Assembly (NCBI RefSeq): GCF_012103215.1
Contig: NZ_JAAVNE010000050.1
Span: 1 to 38,513 of the forward strand
Source of the DNA: Falsiroseomonas selenitidurans
Lineage (GTDB): Bacteria; Pseudomonadota; Alphaproteobacteria; Acetobacterales; Acetobacteraceae
Direction: 5' to 3'
Length of the DNA: 38,513 nt
Shown: positions 1 through 8,409 of the stretch, piece after piece
Layout: each line of letters begins with the position of its first letter
Numbering within the stretch: position 1 is the stretch's first letter
Notes under the pieces: generated by a model
Told to the model about the DNA's origin: nothing
The model's database searches: none
Seen by the model: the letters and a program-made list of their open reading frames with translations, nothing else
Position numbers and translations under genes: made by a program

Positions 1-435
1 CTCCGCGTGGCGCGACAGCGTCTCGGAGATGCCGAGGAACAGGAAGCCGCCCGGCCGCAGCGCATAGTGGAACAGCGACATGGCCCGGTCCTGCAGCGCC
101 GCCCCGAGGTAGATCAGCAGGTTCCGGCAGCACACCATGTCGATGCGGGAAACCGGCTGGTCGGTCGGCGCGTCCGGCGTCGGCGGCTGCGGCGAGGGAT
201 CGGGCGGTGCCGGCACCGGGTCGGTCGGCGCCGCCGGCGCGGGCTGGTCGGCCTGGGCCACGCTGGGCGGGGCCTGGAACTCCACCACCACGGAGAGTTC
301 CTCCGGCGCCGGCAGCGGCTGCACCGTGCCATACAGGAAGGCGGCCAGCGCCAGCAGCACATGCAGGCCGAAGGAAACACCCACCCAGCGCGGCAGCCGG
401 TCCGGGTCCGGATGGTGCAGAAGGGCGCCGCTCAA
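1..435 (-). CDS. TolA-like N-terminus running in frame into a CheR-type methyltransferase segment (partial)
   Basis: The frame opens with TTG at 435-433, the first start after an in-frame TGA (447-445, the tolR stop), and stays open for 145 codons to base 1. Residues 1-16 are a short cytoplasmic tail, about 17-36 form one membrane helix (RWVGVSFGLHVLLALAAFLY), and about 55-93 are Pro/Ala/Asp-rich. This is the layout expected of TolA, which links the TolQR motor to Pal and TolB in the outer-membrane constriction machine, and tolA is expected directly after tolR. From about residue 93 the protein changes to SRIDMVCCRNLLIYL, FHYALRPGGFLFLG and SETLSRHAE, typical of the C-terminal half of CheR MCP methyltransferases. 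A TolA-CheR fusion is not a known architecture. It could be a real rearrangement or an assembly chimera. The 3' end lies outside the window. Confidence 0.7.
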   Translation of the reverse strand, partial: MSGALLHHPDPDRLPRWVGVSFGLHVLLALAAFLYGTVQPLPAPEELSVVVEFQAPPSVAQADQPAPAAPTDPVPAPPDPSPQPPTPDAPTDQPVSRIDMVCCRNLLIYLGAALQDRAMSLFHYALRPGGFLFLGISETLSRHAE

Positions 436-444
436 GGCCGCAAC

Positions 445-933
445 TCAGCGACCGGCCGGGCGCGGCGCGGCGCCGCCCTGCGGGCTTTCCGCCAGCAGCG
501 CCACGCGGGTGAAGCCGGCGGCGCTGACGGTGCCCATCACCTCCATCACCCGGCCATAGCTGATGGCGCGGTCGCCGCGCACGAAGATGCGGCGTTCCGG
601 CTGGCCCGGCGCCTGCTGGTTGTTGGCCAGGATGGCGCGCAGCTGCGGCACCAGCGCGTCCAGCTCCACCTCCGTCTCCTGCAGGAAGACCGTGCCCGCC
701 GCGGTGACGGAAATGGTCAGCGGCTCCTGTTCCTGGTTCAGGTTGCTGGCCTGGGTGCGCGGCAGGTCCACCGGCACGCCCACGGTCATCAGCGGTGCCG
801 CCACCATGAAGATGATCAGCAGCACCAGCATCACGTCGACCAGCGGCGTCACGTTGATCTCGCTGACCGGGCGAAAGCTGGCGCGGCCGCCACGCACCGA
901 TTTCCTGCCGCCGAAACCGCCACCGCCGGCCAT
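445..933 (-). CDS. tolR: TolR, ExbD/TolR-family biopolymer transport protein
   Basis: 162 residues, normal for the family. A short basic Gly-rich cytoplasmic N-terminus is followed by one membrane helix at about 29-48 with the conserved proton-pathway aspartate in PLVDVMLVLL (D33). A periplasmic domain follows, including LPRTQASN and the family pattern IFVRGDRAISYGRVMEVM. TolR partners TolQ in using the proton gradient to energise the Tol-Pal system at the division septum. It lies 3 bp after tolQ on the same strand, so the two are co-transcribed. Assignment to TolR rather than ExbD rests on the ybgC-tolQ context. Confidence 0.95.
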   Translation of the reverse strand: MAGGGGFGGRKSVRGGRASFRPVSEINVTPLVDVMLVLLIIFMVAAPLMTVGVPVDLPRTQASNLNQEQEPLTISVTAAGTVFLQETEVELDALVPQLRAILANNQQAPGQPERRIFVRGDRAISYGRVMEVMGTVSAAGFTRVALLAESPQGGAAPRPAGR

Positions 934-936
934 GGC

Positions 937-1716
<780 letters not shown>

Positions 1717-1748
1717 CCATCCGCCGGGCAGGGCCCGGGCGGCTTGAC

Positions 1749-2192
1749 CTAAACCGGTGCCAGCCCGGCCAGGGCCGTCCGCCAGGGTGGCGGCAGGCGG
1801 GTTGGCCGCAGCCCGTCGGGCCGGACACAGACCAGCCCGATGGCCATCCGCGCCAGCACCGCCTCCCCCTCCGCCCGCAGGACATCCTGCGACAGGTCGA
1901 GCGAGGCGGCCCCGAACCCCTTCACGCGAGTCGCCACCAGCAGCGCCTCATCGAGCCGGGCGGGCGCCACATACTCCACTTCAATGCGCCGCACCACGAG
2001 CATTGCGTTGTAACGCTCCATCATAAGGGAGTGCGGCAAGCCCATGTCACGCAAGGATTCGGTGCGCGCCCGTTCCGCCCATTTCAGATAGTTCGCATGG
2101 TAGGCCACGCCGCCGGCGTCGGTATCCTCGAAATAGACGCGGATCGGAAACCGATGCGTCCGCTTCGAATCGGCGAAGGCGGGCCCAGTCAT
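1749..2192 (-). CDS. ybgC: YbgC, tol-pal-associated acyl-CoA thioesterase
   Basis: 147 residues forming a single hotdog-fold thioesterase. The N-terminal motif FEDTDAGGVAYHANY holds the catalytic aspartate (D25) and neighbouring H32, followed by LKWAERARTESLRDMG as in other YbgC proteins. It hydrolyses short-chain or phospholipid-pathway acyl-CoA or acyl-ACP in the cytoplasm and is a standing member of tol-pal operons. The ATG at 2192-2190 overlaps the ruvB stop (ATGA), which favours translational coupling and makes this start more likely than the much longer open frame that continues upstream inside ruvB. Confidence 0.93.
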   Translation of the reverse strand: MTGPAFADSKRTHRFPIRVYFEDTDAGGVAYHANYLKWAERARTESLRDMGLPHSLMMERYNAMLVVRRIEVEYVAPARLDEALLVATRVKGFGAASLDLSQDVLRAEGEAVLARMAIGLVCVRPDGLRPTRLPPPWRTALAGLAPV

Positions 2193-3244
2193 GGCGCATC
2201 CGGCCCCGGCGGCATGGCGGCCAGAAGGTCCAACTGGGCCAGGCTCGTGGCGGGCGGCATCAGGCCCAGGTGGCGCCAGCCGGGCTCGCCCAGCATCCGG
2301 CCGCGCGGGGTGCGCAGCACCAGGCCTTCCTGGATGAGGAAGGGTTCCACCACCTCCTCCAGCGTGTCGCGGCTCTCGGCCAGGGCCGCGGCCAGCGTCT
2401 CCACCCCCACCGGGCCGCCATTGTGGTGTTCGGCGATGCGGCGGAGGTAGCGACGGTCCTGCGCATCCAGGCCCTTCGCATCCACTTCCAGCCGCAGCAG
2501 CGCGCCATCCACCATGGCGCGGTCCGCCACCTGGCCGGCGACCAGGGCGAAGTCGCGAATCCGCCGCAGCAGCCGCCCGGCCACGCGCGGCGTGCCGCGC
2601 GACCGCCGGGCGATCTCCAGCGCGCCATCCTCGGAAAGGGCGAAGGCCAGCTTTTCCGCACCGCGGCGGACGATCAGCAGCAATTCCTCCACCTCGTAGA
2701 ATTGCAGCCGCAGCGGGATGCCGAAGCGGTCGCGCAGCGGCTGGGTCAGCAGGCCGGCGCGGGTGGTGGCGCCCACCAGGGTGAAGGGCGGCAGGTCGAT
2801 CCGCACCGTGCGCGCCGCCGGCCCCTCCCCGATGATGAGGTCCAGGCAATGATCCTCCATCGCCGGGTACAGGGTTTCCTCGATGGCCGGTTGCAGCCGG
2901 TGGATCTCGTCCACGAACAGCACGTCGCGCGGCTGCAGGTTGGTCAGGATCGCGGCGAGGTCCCCTGCCCTTTGCAGGATCGGGCCGGAGGTGGCGCGGA
3001 ACCCCACGCCGAGTTCGCGTGCCACGATCTGCGCCAGCGTGGTCTTGCCGAGGCCGGGCGGGCCGAACAGCAGCACATGGTCCATCGCCTCCGCCCGCTG
3101 CCGGGCGGCGCCGATGAACACCTGCAGGTTCTCGCGCAGCGGCTTCTGGCCGATGAAGTCGGACAGGGTCTGCGGCCGCAGGCTGCCCTCCGCGCCGTCC
3201 TCCTCCTGCCGGGCCCCGGCGGTCAGGCGGTCCTCCCCGCTCAT
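2189..3244 (-). CDS. ruvB: RuvB, Holliday-junction branch-migration ATPase
   Basis: 351 residues, normal length. N-terminal AAA+ domain with Walker A GPPGLGKTT (61-69), Walker B LFVDEIHRL (about 109-117) and sensor-1 region LVGATTRAGLL. The C-terminal winged helix includes NGGPVGVETLAAAL and EPFLIQEGLVLRTPRGR, both strongly conserved in RuvB. Hexamers pump DNA through RuvA-bound four-way junctions. The gene starts 4 bp inside the end of ruvA (ATGA overlap) and its own stop overlaps ybgC. Confidence 0.98.
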   Translation of the reverse strand: MSGEDRLTAGARQEEDGAEGSLRPQTLSDFIGQKPLRENLQVFIGAARQRAEAMDHVLLFGPPGLGKTTLAQIVARELGVGFRATSGPILQRAGDLAAILTNLQPRDVLFVDEIHRLQPAIEETLYPAMEDHCLDLIIGEGPAARTVRIDLPPFTLVGATTRAGLLTQPLRDRFGIPLRLQFYEVEELLLIVRRGAEKLAFALSEDGALEIARRSRGTPRVAGRLLRRIRDFALVAGQVADRAMVDGALLRLEVDAKGLDAQDRRYLRRIAEHHNGGPVGVETLAAALAESRDTLEEVVEPFLIQEGLVLRTPRGRMLGEPGWRHLGLMPPATSLAQLDLLAAMPPGPDAP

Positions 3245-3867
3245 CGCGGCGCCATCTCCTTCAGCGATTCGGTGATGAGGGCGGCCAGCGGCGCGTCATC
3301 GCCGAGCCGCCGCAGGGTGCGGCCGACGGCCGCGGCCGCTTCCGGCCGCCGCCAGCCGAGGTTGACCAGGGCGGAGACCGCATCCGCCGCCGCGCCGGCC
3401 GGCTCCGCCAGCGGCGCCACCACGCCGGCACCGGTGCCGTCCTCCTCCGGCATGGCGCGGCCGACGGCCCATTTCTGCATCGCCGGTTCGTCCACGATCC
3501 GCGTCGCGGTGGCCGCGCCGAGGCCCTTCACATCCGCCAGCCGCTTGCGTTCCTTGGTGGCGATGGCGCGCGCAAGATCCCCGGGCGCCAGGCCAGACAG
3601 CACCAGCAGCGCCTTCTGCGGGCCCACCGTCTTCACCTCGATCAGCGCCAGGAAGGCGTCGCGTTCCGCCGCGTCGAAGAAGCCGAACAGGGTGATGGCG
3701 TCCTGGCTGACGCGGGTTTCCACCAGCAGCTTCTGCGCGCCCTCCTTCGCCGTCAGGCGGTCCAGCGTCTTGCGGGAGCAATGCACCAGGTAGCCGACGC
3801 CGTTCACCTCCAGCACGCAGGCGCCGTCCTGCACCTGCTCCACCACGCCGCGGAGGGAGCCGATCAT
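3241..3867 (-). CDS. ruvA: RuvA, Holliday-junction DNA-binding subunit
   Basis: 208 residues from the ATG at 3867-3865. The frame is open further upstream, but MIGSLRGVVEQV is the canonical RuvA N-terminus. Domain I is the OB-fold (about 1-63, with VNGVGYLVHCS). Domain II carries helix-hairpin-helix motifs (FFDAAERDAFLALIEVKTVG and LADVKGLGAATATRIV). Domain III is the small C-terminal RuvB-binding domain (about 160-208, with LVNLGWRRPEA). RuvA tetramers hold the junction in square-planar form for RuvB and RuvC. It lies 46 bp downstream of ruvC. Confidence 0.97.
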   Translation of the reverse strand: MIGSLRGVVEQVQDGACVLEVNGVGYLVHCSRKTLDRLTAKEGAQKLLVETRVSQDAITLFGFFDAAERDAFLALIEVKTVGPQKALLVLSGLAPGDLARAIATKERKRLADVKGLGAATATRIVDEPAMQKWAVGRAMPEEDGTGAGVVAPLAEPAGAAADAVSALVNLGWRRPEAAAAVGRTLRRLGDDAPLAALITESLKEMAPR

Positions 3868-3913
3868 GGGAGGGCGCTCTCCACCGGACGCGGCAGAGGG
3901 AGCGTGTCGATCC

Positions 3914-4435
3914 TCACGACGCCGCCTTCGCCACGGCGGCGGAAAAGGCGTTGCGCGTGGAACGGTGATGCGCATGGCAGATGGCGATGGCCAGCGCATC
4001 CGCCGCATCCGCCCGCTTGAAGGTGACGCCCGGCAGCAGGTGGCGGACCATGGCCTGCACCTGTTCCTTCGCCGCATGGCCATTGCCGACCACGGCGCGC
4101 TTCACCTCCATGGCGCCATACTCCCGCACCACCAGCCCGGCCAAGGCGGGGGCCAGCAGCACCACGCCGCGCGCCTGGCCCAGCTTCAGCGCCGATTCGG
4201 GGTTGCGGGCGACATAGGTGTTCTCCACCGCCGCCTCGTCCGGCGACCGCTGGGCGATGACCTCCGCCAGGCCGCGATGCAGCACCAGCAGCCGGTCCGG
4301 CAGATCCTCCCCGGCCCGGGTGGAGATCACCCCCTCCGCGCAGAAGCGCAGCCGGTAGCCGTCATGCTCCACCAGCCCCCAGCCGGTGTGCTGGAGGCCG
4401 GGGTCGAGGCCAAGGATGCGAATCGGGCGCGCCAT
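3914..4435 (-). CDS. ruvC: RuvC, crossover-junction endodeoxyribonuclease
   Basis: 173 residues, standard size. The RNase H-like fold opens with ILGLDPGLQHTGWG (catalytic D11), followed by the second acidic residue in AAVENTYVARNPESALKLG (E71) and the C-terminal pair in KRADAADALAIAICHAHH (D143, D146). This matches the E. coli D7/E66/D138/D141 tetrad. It cuts Holliday junctions symmetrically. As the first gene of the ruvC-ruvA-ruvB-ybgC-tolQ-tolR run it probably carries the promoter in the 28 bp after the upstream ligase gene or within that gene; no clear promoter was identified. Confidence 0.98.
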   Translation of the reverse strand: MARPIRILGLDPGLQHTGWGLVEHDGYRLRFCAEGVISTRAGEDLPDRLLVLHRGLAEVIAQRSPDEAAVENTYVARNPESALKLGQARGVVLLAPALAGLVVREYGAMEVKRAVVGNGHAAKEQVQAMVRHLLPGVTFKRADAADALAIAICHAHHRSTRNAFSAAVAKAAS

Positions 4436-4463
4436 GCGCCTTCATAGCAGATGGGCGGCGCGG

Positions 4464-6500
4464 CTACGCCAGCACCGCCAGCCCATCCGCCGCCCGCACC
4501 CCCTGCCCGGCCGGCAGCACGAACAGCGGGTTGATCTCGGCTTCCAGCAGGCGGTCGCCCAGCGCCTCCCCCATGCGGGAGAAGGCGAGCACGGCGTCCA
4601 CCAGCGCCGGCACATCGGCCGGCGGCGCGCCGCGGAAGCCGGCCAGCACGCGGGCGACCTTGAGGCCGCGCACCATCGCCTCCGCATCCGCGCGGGTCAG
4701 GGGCAGCATGCGAAGCTGGGTATCCCCGAACACCTCAGCCGCCGTGCCGCCGGCGCCGAGCAGCACCGCGCTGCCCAGATGCGGGTCGCGGACGATTCCC
4801 AAAATCATCTCGATGCCGCCGGAGACCTGTTCCTGCACCAGCAGGCCCTCGGCCCCCGGCAGCCTGGCCAGCAGCGTGGCGCCTACCGCCGCCACGCGGT
4901 CCGGCGTCACGCCCAGCACGACGCCGCCGATGTCGGATTTATGGGCCAGGTCGCGCGCCAGCAGCTTTACCACCAGGCGATCCCCCAGCCCGGCGGCAGC
5001 GGCCTGCGCGGCCTCGGGCGTGGTGGCGGCGACCTCCCGCGCGCCCTGGATGCCGAAATGCGCGAACAGCGCCTTGCTTTCCGCCTCGTTCAACCGGCCG
5101 GAGGGCAGGCTCGGCAGCGCCGGCACCGGCTGGGATTCGGGCAAGGCCGGCACCGGGCGTGCCAGGGCCGCGAGGATGGCGGCAATGCCTTCCGGCGTGG
5201 TGCTGGCCGGCACGCCGCGCGCATTCAGCCCGGCGGCGATGTGCGGCGCATGCGGGCTGACATAGGCGATCACCGGTTTTACCGAATGGCCCCGCGCCTC
5301 CAGCATCGCATCGGCCACCAGATCCGGCTGGGCAAGCGCCGAACTGCCCACGACGACGACGAGCTGATCGTAGCCGTCACTGTCCAGCAGGGTTCGGATG
5401 GCGCCGCGGAACAAGTCCGGCTGCAGCCCGGCCAGGGTGACGTCCACCGGATTGCCGACCGGCGCCTCCCCCAGCAGCGCCGCAAGCTTCTCCCGCACCG
5501 CCGCATCCGGCGCCGGCAGGGTGCCGCCGGCCAGGCCCACGGCATCCGCCACCAGCGCGCCGGCCCCGCCGGTGGAGGTCAGCACCGCGACGCGGAACCC
5601 GGCCGCCCGGCGGCCCAGCGCCAGGGCGGCCGGCACTTCCAGCAATTCGGCAAAGCGCTCCGCGCGGATCACGCCAAGGCCAGCAAAGAAGGCGTCGTAC
5701 ATCCGGTCCGCCCCGGCCATGGCCCCGGTGTGGGAGATGGCGGCCAGCGCCCCGGCCTCCGACCTCCCGACCTTGAAGGCGACCACCGGCTTGCCGGCGG
5801 CAGCCGCGCGGCGGGCGGCGGCGCGGAACCGCCCCGGGTTGCGCAGCCCTTCCAGATACAGCGCGATGGCGGTGGTGGCGGGGTCGTCCACCAGCGCGTC
5901 CAGCACCTCCGCCACCTCCAGGTCGCCCTCGTTCCCGGTGGCGACCAGCTTGGCGAAGCCGATGCCCGCCGCGGCGCCGCGCGACAGCAGCGCGCCCAGG
6001 ATGCCGCCGGATTGCGAGACGACGGAAAGCCCGCCCGGCGGCAAGGCCGGGAATTCCAGCGCGCCCGTCGCGCTCAGCACGATGCGGTCGGTCAGGTTCA
6101 CCACGCCGATGGTGTTCGGCCCCAGCAGGCGCATCGGCCCCGCCGCGCGCTTCAGGGCGGATTGCTTCTCGGCGCCCGCCTCGCCCGTCTCGCCATAGCC
6201 ACCCGCCAGCACGATGGCGGCCTGGCAGCCGCGGGCCGCGAGGTCCCGCACGGCGGCCTCGGCCCGTTCCGGCCCGACCAGCACGATGCCGACATCCGGC
6301 GCGCCGGGCAGGCTGGCCACATCCCTGTAGCAGGGCAGGCCGGCGATTTCCGTCGCGCGCGGATTGACCGGCCAGACGTCACCGGCAAATCCGTGCCGCA
6401 GCAGGTAGCCCACCGGGCGCCCGCCGGTCTTGGTGGGATCGGCGGAAGCGCCGACCACCGCCACGCTGCGCGGCCGCAGCAGCGCCTCCAGCGGGTTCAC
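4464..6500 (-). CDS. ADP-forming-type acyl-CoA synthetase (acetate-CoA ligase family)
   Basis: 678 residues from a GTG at 6500-6498 that overlaps the stop of the crotonase gene (GTGA). The open frame extends upstream, but NPLEALLRPRSVAVVGAS is the typical start. Domains in order: CoA-binding Rossmann domain (about 1-130, GASADPTKTGG), succinyl-CoA-ligase-like flavodoxin domains (SQSGGILGALLS and the SHTGAMAGADRMYDAFF region with the expected phospho-histidine), then a C-terminal ATP-grasp domain (from about 460, VVKLLARDLAHKSDIGGV). Such enzymes interconvert a carboxylic acid and its CoA thioester with ATP or ADP. With the crotonase and TctC protein upstream, a carboxylate uptake and activation operon is likely. 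The acid is unknown. Confidence 0.88.
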   Translation of the reverse strand: MNPLEALLRPRSVAVVGASADPTKTGGRPVGYLLRHGFAGDVWPVNPRATEIAGLPCYRDVASLPGAPDVGIVLVGPERAEAAVRDLAARGCQAAIVLAGGYGETGEAGAEKQSALKRAAGPMRLLGPNTIGVVNLTDRIVLSATGALEFPALPPGGLSVVSQSGGILGALLSRGAAAGIGFAKLVATGNEGDLEVAEVLDALVDDPATTAIALYLEGLRNPGRFRAAARRAAAAGKPVVAFKVGRSEAGALAAISHTGAMAGADRMYDAFFAGLGVIRAERFAELLEVPAALALGRRAAGFRVAVLTSTGGAGALVADAVGLAGGTLPAPDAAVREKLAALLGEAPVGNPVDVTLAGLQPDLFRGAIRTLLDSDGYDQLVVVVGSSALAQPDLVADAMLEARGHSVKPVIAYVSPHAPHIAAGLNARGVPASTTPEGIAAILAALARPVPALPESQPVPALPSLPSGRLNEAESKALFAHFGIQGAREVAATTPEAAQAAAAGLGDRLVVKLLARDLAHKSDIGGVVLGVTPDRVAAVGATLLARLPGAEGLLVQEQVSGGIEMILGIVRDPHLGSAVLLGAGGTAAEVFGDTQLRMLPLTRADAEAMVRGLKVARVLAGFRGAPPADVPALVDAVLAFSRMGEALGDRLLEAEINPLFVLPAGQGVRAADGLAVLA

Positions 6501-7279
6501 GATGTCGACTTCTCCAGGAAGGCGGCGACGGAGGCGCGGTGCTCGGCGGTGGTGTAGCAGATGGCCTGGGACTGGCTGCCGATCGCCAGCACCTGCTCGA
6601 AGCTGCTCTCCAGGCTGCGGTCCAGCGTGCCCTTGGCGAGCGCCAGGGCGGCGGCGGAATGCGTGCCCATCTGCGCCGCCCATTCAGCCGCCGCCGTCGC
6701 CAGATCGGCGTCCGGCACCACGCGGTCGGCCAGGCCGATCGCCAGCGCCTCGGCCGCCGCCACGCGCCGGGCGGTGAAGACCAGTTCCTTGGCGCGGGCC
6801 AGGCCGACGCGGCGGGGCAGGAAATACATGCCGCCGCCATCCGGGATCAGCCCGCGGGCGAGGAAGCTCATGGTGAAATGCGCACGCTCACCGGCGATGA
6901 TGAGATCGCAGGCCAGCGCCACATCGGCGCCGAGGCCGGCGGCGGCGCCGTTCACCGCGGCGATCACCGGCTTCGGCATCTGGTGCAGCAGCGTCACCGC
7001 CCGATGCGTGCGCGCCTGCCGGCGCCAGCCATTGATCGCCACCTCCTCCGCCGGGGCGGCCAGGCGGCCCTGCATGCCGCGCACATCGCCGCCGGCGCAG
7101 AAGGCGGTGCCGGCGCCGGTGACGACCAGCGCCTTGATCGACGGGTCCGCCGCCACCGCCTCCAGCGCCGCGATCATCTCGCCGCGCATGGCATCGTCGA
7201 TGGCGTTGCGCACCGCGGGGCGGTTCAGCGTCAGCGTCGCGACGCCGGCCTGGGTGGAAAGAAGGATGGCGTCGGACAT
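6497..7279 (-). CDS. Enoyl-CoA hydratase/isomerase family protein, PaaG-like
   Basis: 260 residues, crotonase fold. Oxyanion-hole segments are CAGGDVRGM (61-69) and NGAAAGLGADVALACDL (from about 110). Where classic enoyl-CoA hydratases have the first catalytic glutamate (PEI), this protein has MSFLARG with serine at 138. The second glutamate position appears kept (E165 in RAKELVF). It has PDGGG (146-150), the aspartate-bearing motif seen in PaaG-type isomerases, which suggests isomerase rather than hydratase chemistry. This is inference from the motif. It sits between an acyl-CoA ligase (GTGA overlap) and a TctC gene (12-bp gap), so it probably acts on the CoA ester made by the ligase. Confidence 0.85.
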   Translation of the reverse strand: MSDAILLSTQAGVATLTLNRPAVRNAIDDAMRGEMIAALEAVAADPSIKALVVTGAGTAFCAGGDVRGMQGRLAAPAEEVAINGWRRQARTHRAVTLLHQMPKPVIAAVNGAAAGLGADVALACDLIIAGERAHFTMSFLARGLIPDGGGMYFLPRRVGLARAKELVFTARRVAAAEALAIGLADRVVPDADLATAAAEWAAQMGTHSAAALALAKGTLDRSLESSFEQVLAIGSQSQAICYTTAEHRASVAAFLEKSTS

Positions 7280-7291
7280 CGGGGGCTGATC

Positions 7292-8281
7292 CTACTGGAG
7301 GCGAAGCTGCGCGCGCTGCACCACCTGTTCCCAGCGGGCGCGGTCGGAAGCGAGCAGCCGGGTGAAATGCGCGGGCTCGGGGCTCGGCGCGATCTCGTCG
7401 ACGCCGGCGGCGACCAGGCGGCGCTTCACCTCCGCGTCGTTCATGGTGGCGACGGCGGCGCGGTGCAGGATCGCGATGCGCTCCGCCGGCGTGCCGGCCG
7501 GCGCCAGCAGCCCGTACCAGGTGCTGCTGTCCAGTTCCGGGAAGCCCTGCTCCACGCTGGTGGAAAGCTCGGGCAGCGCCACGCTGCGCGACCGCCCGGC
7601 GATGGCCAGGGCGCGGATCTTGCCGGCCTGGATATGCGGCTGCAGCGGCGCGGAAGCATTGGTCAGCAGGTCGAGCCGGCCGCCCAGCAGGTCGTTCAGC
7701 GCCGGGCCGGTGCCGCGGTAGTGCACCGGCTCCATCTCGATGCCCAGCACCACGCCGATCATCGCGCCCAGCGCATGGCCGTTGGTGCCGACGCCCGGCG
7801 TGCCGTAGCGCAGCGGCTCCCGCCGCGCGCGGCCCAGCGCCTGCAATTCGCGAAGGTTGGTGGCCTGCACGCTGGGGTGCACGGTGATGACGTTGGGCGA
7901 GGCGCCGAGCCAGCAGATGGCGGCGAAGTCCTTCACCGGGTCGTAGGGCAGGCGCGGCTGCACGAGGGAGGAGATGACGAAGCTGCCGCTGCCGGCCAGC
8001 AGCATGGTGTAGCCATCCGGATCCGCCTTGGCGACGACGTCGTTGCCGATCAGCCCGCCGGCGCCGCCGCGATTTTCCACCACCATGGGCTGGCCCATGC
8101 GTTGCGCCATGCCGTCGGCCAGCATGCGGCCGACCACGTCGTTGCTGCCACCGGCGGTGAAGGGGATGACCATGCGCACGGGGCGCGTCGGGAAGCTCTG
8201 GGCACGGGGCTGGCCCGCGGTGCCGGCCAGGGTTGCGGTGAGCCCGGACAGGCCGAGCAGGGCGTCTCGCCGACGGATCAT
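7292..8281 (-). CDS. TctC/Bug-family periplasmic solute-binding protein
   Basis: 329 residues, the usual size. It starts with a twin-arginine-like signal (MIRRRDALLGLSGL, cleavage probably after QPRAQ). Typical Bug motifs follow: FPTRPVRMVIPFTAGGSNDV near the mature N-terminus, VVENRGGAGGLIGNDVVAKA, and YGTPGVGTNGH. These proteins bind carboxylates and related small anions for TctAB-type transporters, but no tctA or tctB is nearby, so it is an orphan receptor. It heads the operon with the crotonase and acyl-CoA ligase and is divergent from a LysR regulator, the likely controller. Confidence 0.9.
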   Translation of the reverse strand: MIRRRDALLGLSGLTATLAGTAGQPRAQSFPTRPVRMVIPFTAGGSNDVVGRMLADGMAQRMGQPMVVENRGGAGGLIGNDVVAKADPDGYTMLLAGSGSFVISSLVQPRLPYDPVKDFAAICWLGASPNVITVHPSVQATNLRELQALGRARREPLRYGTPGVGTNGHALGAMIGVVLGIEMEPVHYRGTGPALNDLLGGRLDLLTNASAPLQPHIQAGKIRALAIAGRSRSVALPELSTSVEQGFPELDSSTWYGLLAPAGTPAERIAILHRAAVATMNDAEVKRRLVAAGVDEIAPSPEPAHFTRLLASDRARWEQVVQRAQLRLQ

Positions 8282-8371
8282 GGTGCGTTCCTCCTGATGT
8301 GGCGGGCCTTCGGGGTGGGCCTGCGCTGCCTGTTCTCTGAACCGTCATCCGTCTCGGCGCCAGCCCGGAAT

Positions 8372-8396
8372 GCTTGCCCTACCCCAAGCCGTGCTT
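8372..8396. promoter_or_regulatory. Probable LysR-type operator (GCTTG-N8-CAAGC plus extra half-site)
   Basis: In the divergent gap between the TctC gene and lysR, GCTTG (8372-8376) and CAAGC (8385-8389) form an inverted repeat with an 8-base spacer and a T-N11-A spacing (T8374 to A8386), as in LysR boxes. The right arm also pairs with GCTTA immediately after (AAGC-CGT-GCTT, 8386-8396), giving three half-sites. The site ends 13 bp before the lysR ATG, where autoregulation would act. Short arms make chance occurrence possible. Confidence 0.45.
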
Positions 8397-8409
8397 ATGC
8401 TGGTGGCGC

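Noticed and set aside
4386..6557. A 723-residue plus-strand frame opposite the acyl-CoA synthetase
   Set aside because: Same shadow composition and no recognisable domain, while the minus-strand frame has full CoA-binding and ATP-grasp motifs.
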